A stretch of DNA of 64,000 nt from Rheum nobile (taxonomy: Eukaryota > Streptophyta > Magnoliopsida > Caryophyllales > Polygonaceae), in contig WOAB01000506.1 of the NCBI GenBank assembly GCA_027886185.1, positions 868,001-932,000 on the forward strand. Direction: 5' to 3'. Of this stretch, positions 58,606-64,000 are shown in pieces. Position numbers and translations under genes: made by a program. Below the pieces are notes generated by a model, which was not told the DNA's origin, searched no databases, and saw only the letters and a program-made list of their open reading frames with translations. Position 1 is the first letter of the stretch; each line of letters begins with the position of its first letter.

Positions 58606-59808
58606 CACCAAGAAGTAATTTAGCAATTACTTTTCCAACTAAACTAAGAGAGGATGCAAAGAATGGATACAAATAGGTCTCATGTCCTTCCTTCGACTAT
58701 GCAAACCAACATGTCCTTCCGGTCACTGTTGAACTTGACCGGACCAAGTGTGTACGGAGACAGGCCTGCTGAAATATTTGGTGACTTATATAGAGATGAC
58801 ACTAGAAGACCCAACTAATGGTGAAAAGTTACAACGAGCTGATTTTCTTTCTACTTTTATTATTTGGTTATGACTTTTTATTAATGGTTTTGGATATTAT
58901 CATTTCCTTATGTTATTTCCCTTCCAGTTTATGACACTAGCTATCATTATTATTATATATGAGTTGTTTCAACTCCACTGTTAGTTTATTAAGTCCTACG
59001 TAGTTATAAGGCTATTGCATTTAAGATTTAAAATTAATTTGAATTCTATTATAATTGTAACTAATCTAAACGTTGGTCCATATATATATATAGATAGATA
59101 GATAGATATAGATATAGATCTATGCTCTAGTAAAACAGGCTCTTATAGTGAAACAGGTGAATGATTCTAGTGCGTTGGATGTTGATGAGATTGACGGACA
59201 AGATTTAATGGAGGGAGGTACAAAATAATTTAAATAGAAGACACACACTAGATTACCTAATTTTATGGGATTTGTTTTCCATAATTTACTCCCTCTCTCT
59301 CCAATCCACCGATTCACTTTCCCATTAAATCGTCTTTCCATTTCTCCTTCCAAAAACCGTTCATCGTCTCCCTCAATGCTCTCTCTCTCGATCGAAAATT
59401 CTTCCACCTCCATTGAAGCATCCGGAGCCCTTGTCGGTGATGGCGTAGGCGAAGATGATGAATCCCATGAGGGCGGCGAGGATGAAGATTATTGACGACG
59501 AGATGCGCATGGAGATTGTTGACGACGTCGGCGACCTCCTACCAGTGCTTTTGGTGGAGGTTATTGCGGTTGAGATCGAGGTAGCACTGGCCCCAGGCTT
59601 CGATCAGGGTGAAGGTCACGTCCTCGCTCCAACAATCCTCCCTCACCGGCATAGAGTGCGGCTGGTGGCCAAGGCTCGCCGGCGGCAGAGGAGACATTGA
59701 ACCGGTTAGCTTTTCCATGGAGAAACCTCAGATCTGGTAAGGGACGGCGAGAATGATGGCAATGGAGATCCGATCTGAGAGGGGGGACGCAGAGAAGGGA
59801 GGGAGGAG

Positions 59809-59993
<185 letters not shown>

Positions 59994-60249
59994 GGGTGAG
60001 AATAAACGGTGATGAGAAAGCGTCGGCTGGGAAGAAAGCGGCGATGAGAAAGTTCTGTGGGATTTCGGTTTCGGTGCTTTCGGGGACTTGCTAACGTCAT
60101 TGTGTCGTTTCCGGTGAGAATCGAATTTCCCCTAAATTTGTTCCTTTTTATCATCCATCCTCCATGTATGGAAAATGCAGACAAAAGGTGTGATATTCAG
60201 TTTCTTGGGTGTGATATGCATGATTCATACCTAACCGATTAATTAGATT

Positions 60250-61200
60250 ATTTCATTGGCCGTGAATATGATATTCACTTGTGTGGGTGGGATATGCATT
60301 TTCCATACATTAATTGGATTATTTCATTAACCGATTAATTGATTTTTGCGTGATGCTTGTTTGTTTTTAGGGTTTCCAAATTTCCCAAATGCTCTATATA
60401 GCATCATCGTCTTCAACCTTGCGTACATAATTTGGAGTTCTAATTTAGGGTTTTCATTCGATTTTGCATGTGTAATTTTTTGGGTCGTGGATTATTGGCG
60501 TCCTCCATTACCGCCAGCTGATTTGGAGTTCTAATTTAGGGTCTATGTATGATATTCAGACATACTTGTATGATATGCATTCTGTGATTATGGATTATGT
60601 ATCTGGCCGTGAATGTGATATTCAGTTGTATGGAAGGGATATGCATTTTCCATGCATTGATATGCAGATAATACTTGTATGATATGCAATTTGTTATTAT
60701 AGATTATTTCACTGGCCGTGATTATGATATTCATTTGTGTGGATGTGATATGCATTTTCCATACATTGATATGCAAAATATACTTGTATGATATGCAATT
60801 TTTTATGATAGATTATTTCATTGGCCGTGAATGTGATATTCATTTGTGTGGATGAGATATGCATTTTCTATACATTGATATGCAGAATATGCCACGGGCA
60901 CGGAAAGGAAGCCGTGGGCGCGGCCAAGGAAGATCTCGATGAGTTCCAGGAAAGAACAAGACGCGGGCGCGGTTCAAGGGCAGTGATCGCGGCCATGCAA
61001 TTATGTGAATGGGATATGCATTTTTTATACAGTGATATGCAGAATATACGTGTATGATATGCAACTTGTAATTATGGATTATTTCCTTGGTCGTGAATAT
61101 GATATTCATTTGTGTGGATGGGATATGCATGATACCGAATAACATATATTCAGAAATACTTGAACGATATTCAAATAATGTGTTTTGATATGCACAGATA
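60250..61200. repeat. ~109-bp tandem repeat (GATATGCA-rich)
   Basis: GGCCGTGA starts repeat units at 60258, 60604, 60712 and 60822 and a variant at 61088. Each unit carries GTGATATTCATTTGTGTGGA and GGATATGCATTTTCCATAC. A GC-rich block of about 110 bp (60890-61000) interrupts the array. Confidence 0.75.
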
Positions 61201-61719
61201 TGCACAATTGTTTTTCAATTCAGTGGATGCATTATATACATAATGAATAAGCACTCACAATACTTGAATATCAGATATAGGACAGTGAATATCAGCATGA
61301 ATACGATGGAACATGAACAAAATAAACAGATATGCAAAGAACATGTAACGATATTCAGAATTTTCGTGTCGATATGCATAATGTTAATTTTCAACTAATT
61401 AAATGTATTGATATGCACGAACTTCCACTGAATATGCGTATTAACTAAAAACACAATGAATAACGTGGATCTCGGTGGAGGCTTGAGGAATAACGCTAAT
61501 GGGGATATGCAATATCTTTCTCTCTCCAAATCTACATTAAACTTCCTATTTTGGAGGTGGTTATTTAATAAAATTCAAAAAAGCTTTTTGTGATATTTGT
61601 TCCATGATTCACACCCCCACTACACCCTATTTTCTCTCTCCTAATCTAGCCATTTATCACCCTCAATCCAACGCTCCAAAATTATCCACTCGTTTCACCA
61701 CAAGACTCGTTTTACCTGA

Positions 61720-61722
61720 GCG

Positions 61723-61783
<61 letters not shown>
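61720..61783. repeat. (CT)n followed by (AT)n microsatellite
   Basis: A simple tract of about 30 bp CT then about 32 bp AT at the right edge of the inserted TIR element. Confidence 0.9.
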
Positions 61784-61784
<1 letters not shown>

Positions 61785-62018
61785 TAGTTATATATAAGGA
61801 TAACTGTTTATATGTTCGACCATTATATTCGTCGGGTTTTTCTTACCGACAACCATAGATGTTCACATAGATGACAACTATATTCATCGTTGTTTATTAG
61901 CGACAAACATATTTGTCTAGATATCCTACAAATATAATCGTCAGGTTTATATTACTGACAAATATCGTTGTTCTTATATCCAACTAATATAGTCGTCGTG
62001 AATTACTTGCTGACAAAC

Positions 62019-62539
62019 TATAAGGCCCGAGCCTTAGAAGCGTCATCACATGCCAACCCGGGACTTTCGAGAAGGTCACCCATCCTGGTACTACTCCCGC
62101 TTTAGCATGCTTAACTTCATAGTTCTTTGTCCCCATTTGAACCATGAAACGAAAGAACTCTTGTTGACATGGATAGCACTCTAATCCTTATAGAGGATTA
62201 CAAATCTAGGGTATATTACAATCACCCCCACTTAAACCCTTGACGACCTCGTCAATCCCAAAGACCACCCTCTGGGTCTAGTGACCGTCATCCATGCCAA
62301 GTCCACTCGCAACCTAGAGTCGGCTCTAACACTATTTGTAAGGCCCGAGCCTTAGAAGCGTCATCCCATGCCAATCCGGGGACTTCCCAAGAGGTCATGC
62401 ATCCTGGTACTACTCCCGCCTTAGCACGCTTAACTTCATAGTTCTTTGTCCTCACTTGAACCATGAAACGGAAGAGCTCTTGTTGACATGGGTAGCACTC
62501 CAATTGTTATAGATGATTACAAATCTAAGGTATATTACA
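62019..62539 (-). mobile_element. Cassandra TRIM retrotransposon (copy 2)
   Basis: 521 bp on the - strand: LTRs 62019-62220 and 62337-62539, 116-bp internal part. On + they read TRTAAGGCCCGAGCC ... TATATTACA. The 5S-derived block is reversed (about 62062-62133 and 62380-62452; GGTCACCCATCCTGGTACTA). Target duplication CAAAC lies at 62014-62018 and 62540-62544. It sits in the CACTA subterminal array, whose unit is restored if the element is removed. The primer site is mutated. Confidence 0.93.
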
Positions 62540-63168
62540 CAAACATAGAGGTTTATATAATCGACAAATATAATTGTCAGAAGTTTGATGGCCGACAAAC
62601 ACAATCGTCCATTTATTCAACAACTATACCCGTCGGGAATTATTTGTCGACAAACATAGTCGTCTATACAGTAGACAAATATAATTGTCATGAGTTTTAT
62701 GACCGATAAACATAGTTGTTCTTATATTTGACAATTATACCCGTCGGGAATTACTTGCCAACAACCATAGACGTCTATATAGTTGACAAATATACCCGTC
62801 GGGAGTTTCTCACCGACGAACATAATCGTCTATATATCCGACAACTCTACCCGTCGGGATTATAAATGCAACGACCAAATTCATCAGAATGTTTAAACCG
62901 ACAAATAAACGTGTCGATATATTTGACATCCATGTTTGTCGATATCAGGGTCACACTATTTCCCGACATTACAATTGCTATCAATAATCCTGACAAAAAC
63001 CAAAAATACGTCGGCAATTGTGATGAATACAATGATCGGTAAAAATCATTTTTCTAGTAGTGGTTCATGTCTTTTTTTCTAAATATCCAGCATGTTTTTT
63101 TTTTGTTATACATTTACATCAAGTTTGTCAACTAACCTCAAATATCTATTTGCATAGAGAAATATTAA

Positions 63169-63606
63169 TTGATTTCCTCATCAGGAACAAGATGGAACAG
63201 AATGCACTCTCTTTCAAACACGAGATATAAGTACCAACAGAGAAGCTGCAAATGTCGTGAAGGGACAATATTAATAAAACTGACTGTGGTGTCTTTCTAT
63301 TCCGACAAATGGAAACGTACATGGGAAGGGGGATTTTGTGATTCGGAGTCTGGAGTTAAGAAGGAAGATCATCAACAGATCTCAGACTTGATGGGAAAGT
63401 ACTACAATGCCATCTTGACATTTGAATGGAATGAGTGCAAGCTCAAAATCGAAGACCTCATAGAGAAAACTCAAAAACAGAGCAAAACTGCTGGCAAAAG
63501 GAAAAAAATTGTTAGAAATGTTGAAAAACTAAGTATTATGGTAGATGTAAAACGTATGAAAGACAATGAATTTATAAATTTTGAAAAACAATTACCATAT
63601 TTTTAG
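63169..63606 (+). CDS. Possible C-terminal exon of a ULP-like protease or other transposon protein
   Basis: An open frame runs 63169-63606. The stretch EGGFCDSESGVKKEDHQQIS followed by LMGKYYNAILTFEWNEC resembles the tail seen after the catalytic Cys in plant ULP1-type protease genes carried by transposons, followed by a Lys-rich end. No catalytic triad is visible. Because the CACTA insertion lies just upstream and similar GCTTGTGTGTTCAT repeats occur on both sides (54.6-55.0 and 63.7-63.8 kb), it may be the far part of a gene whose earlier exons lie near 54.1-54.85 kb. Confidence 0.25.
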   Translation: MISSSGTRWNRMHSLSNTRYKYQQRSCKCREGTILIKLTVVSFYSDKWKRTWEGGFCDSESGVKKEDHQQISDLMGKYYNAILTFEWNECKLKIEDLIEKTQKQSKTAGKRKKIVRNVEKLSIMVDVKRMKDNEFINFEKQLPYF

Positions 63607-63880
63607 AATAACACTAACTTTGATGTAAGATAATGAATTTGACTATGATCCTTACTATGCTAACTATAAATGTTTGTGTTCATCAATAGATGCTTGTGTG
63701 CTCATCAAAAGATGCTTGTGTGTTTGTCAATAGACACATGTGTGCTCATCAAAACATGCTTGTGTATTCGCAATAGATGATTGTGTGTTCATCAATAGAT
63801 GCTTGACTATGTTAACTTGATGGTTTATTTCGATATGATTTTGACTCATGCGTTCATTTATTTTCAACTATGTGTGCATG

Positions 63881-64000
63881 TGTAACACCCCGGGCCAGTG
63901 GTGCTACAGTGCCATAGTCTCGAATGACTATAAGGCGGGTGAAATAAAAATTTGCGAAACATAACCCATATAAATCAAAAGCAGCACAGCGGAAAAATCT
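63881..64000. repeat. Probable start of another LTR, cut by the window end
   Basis: TGTAACACCCCGGGCCAGTG at 63881 matches the TGTAACACCCC start typical of plant gypsy LTRs and abruptly ends the GCTTGTGTGTTCAT-repeat context. No second end is available. Confidence 0.4.

Overview
This is a repeat-dense stretch of nuclear DNA from a flowering plant, probably a eudicot. The evidence is the plant-specific transposon families (Tekay-like and Tat-type Ty3/gypsy, Cassandra, CACTA, Helitron, MULE), U2-type introns and the AT-rich intergenic sequence. I found no convincing single-copy host gene, no tRNA or rRNA gene and no organelle DNA. Nearly every protein-coding segment belongs to a mobile element, and many are nested inside one another.

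Layout: (1) 1-17.2 kb is a Ty3/gypsy chromovirus-like element on the + strand, starting inside its 5' LTR. It has a tRNA-iMet-type primer site, an extra acidic ORF ahead of gag, a stop-riddled gag-pol and a 3' LTR cut off at about 17.2 kb. Between its protease and reverse transcriptase it is split by a 9.3-kb Tat-type gypsy element on the - strand (3992-13262). That element has lost its reverse transcriptase domain but keeps an intact four-exon gene in antisense orientation. (2) 17.2-25.4 kb is a compact four-gene module: a plant mobile domain (PMD) gene, a B3-domain gene, a GRF zinc-finger gene and a Mutator-like transposase fused to an OTU protease. The B3 and GRF genes diverge from a palindromic promoter, and a recurring dyad (CACGCTTA-n-TAAGCGTG) marks three non-coding zones. 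This is the most interesting part of the window. (3) 25.4-27.3 kb is unassigned. (4) 27.35-33.9 kb is a non-coding LTR element expanded to LTR-internal-partial LTR-internal-partial LTR. (5) 34.8-37.6 kb is a clean solo LTR with a 5-bp target duplication. (6) 37.6-40.8 kb holds a 41-bp minisatellite and unassigned sequence. (7) 40.8-46.5 kb holds two Helitron-like units carrying tRNA-like boxes and a nested TIR MITE. (8) 46.5-54.3 kb holds a decayed Ty1/copia element interrupted by a Cassandra element. (9) 55.04-63.06 kb is a CACTA element with a Transposase_24-type gene, a 266-bp inverted repeat, an inserted TIR element with a 180-bp GA tract, and a second Cassandra. (10) 63.1-64 kb holds a short possible protease fragment and the probable start of another LTR.

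How the parts fit: the nesting gives a relative order (Tat after Tekay; Cassandra after copia and after CACTA; MITE after Helitron). Seven insertions are supported by target-site duplications read directly from the sequence (exact for the solo LTR, MITE, both Cassandras and CACTA; imperfect for Tat and the LTR array). In the 17.2-25.4 kb module, the shared promoter, shared first codons and shared dyad motif suggest that the B3, GRF and transposase genes are co-controlled parts of one transposon. The comparison with VANDAL-type anti-silencing elements is an inference.
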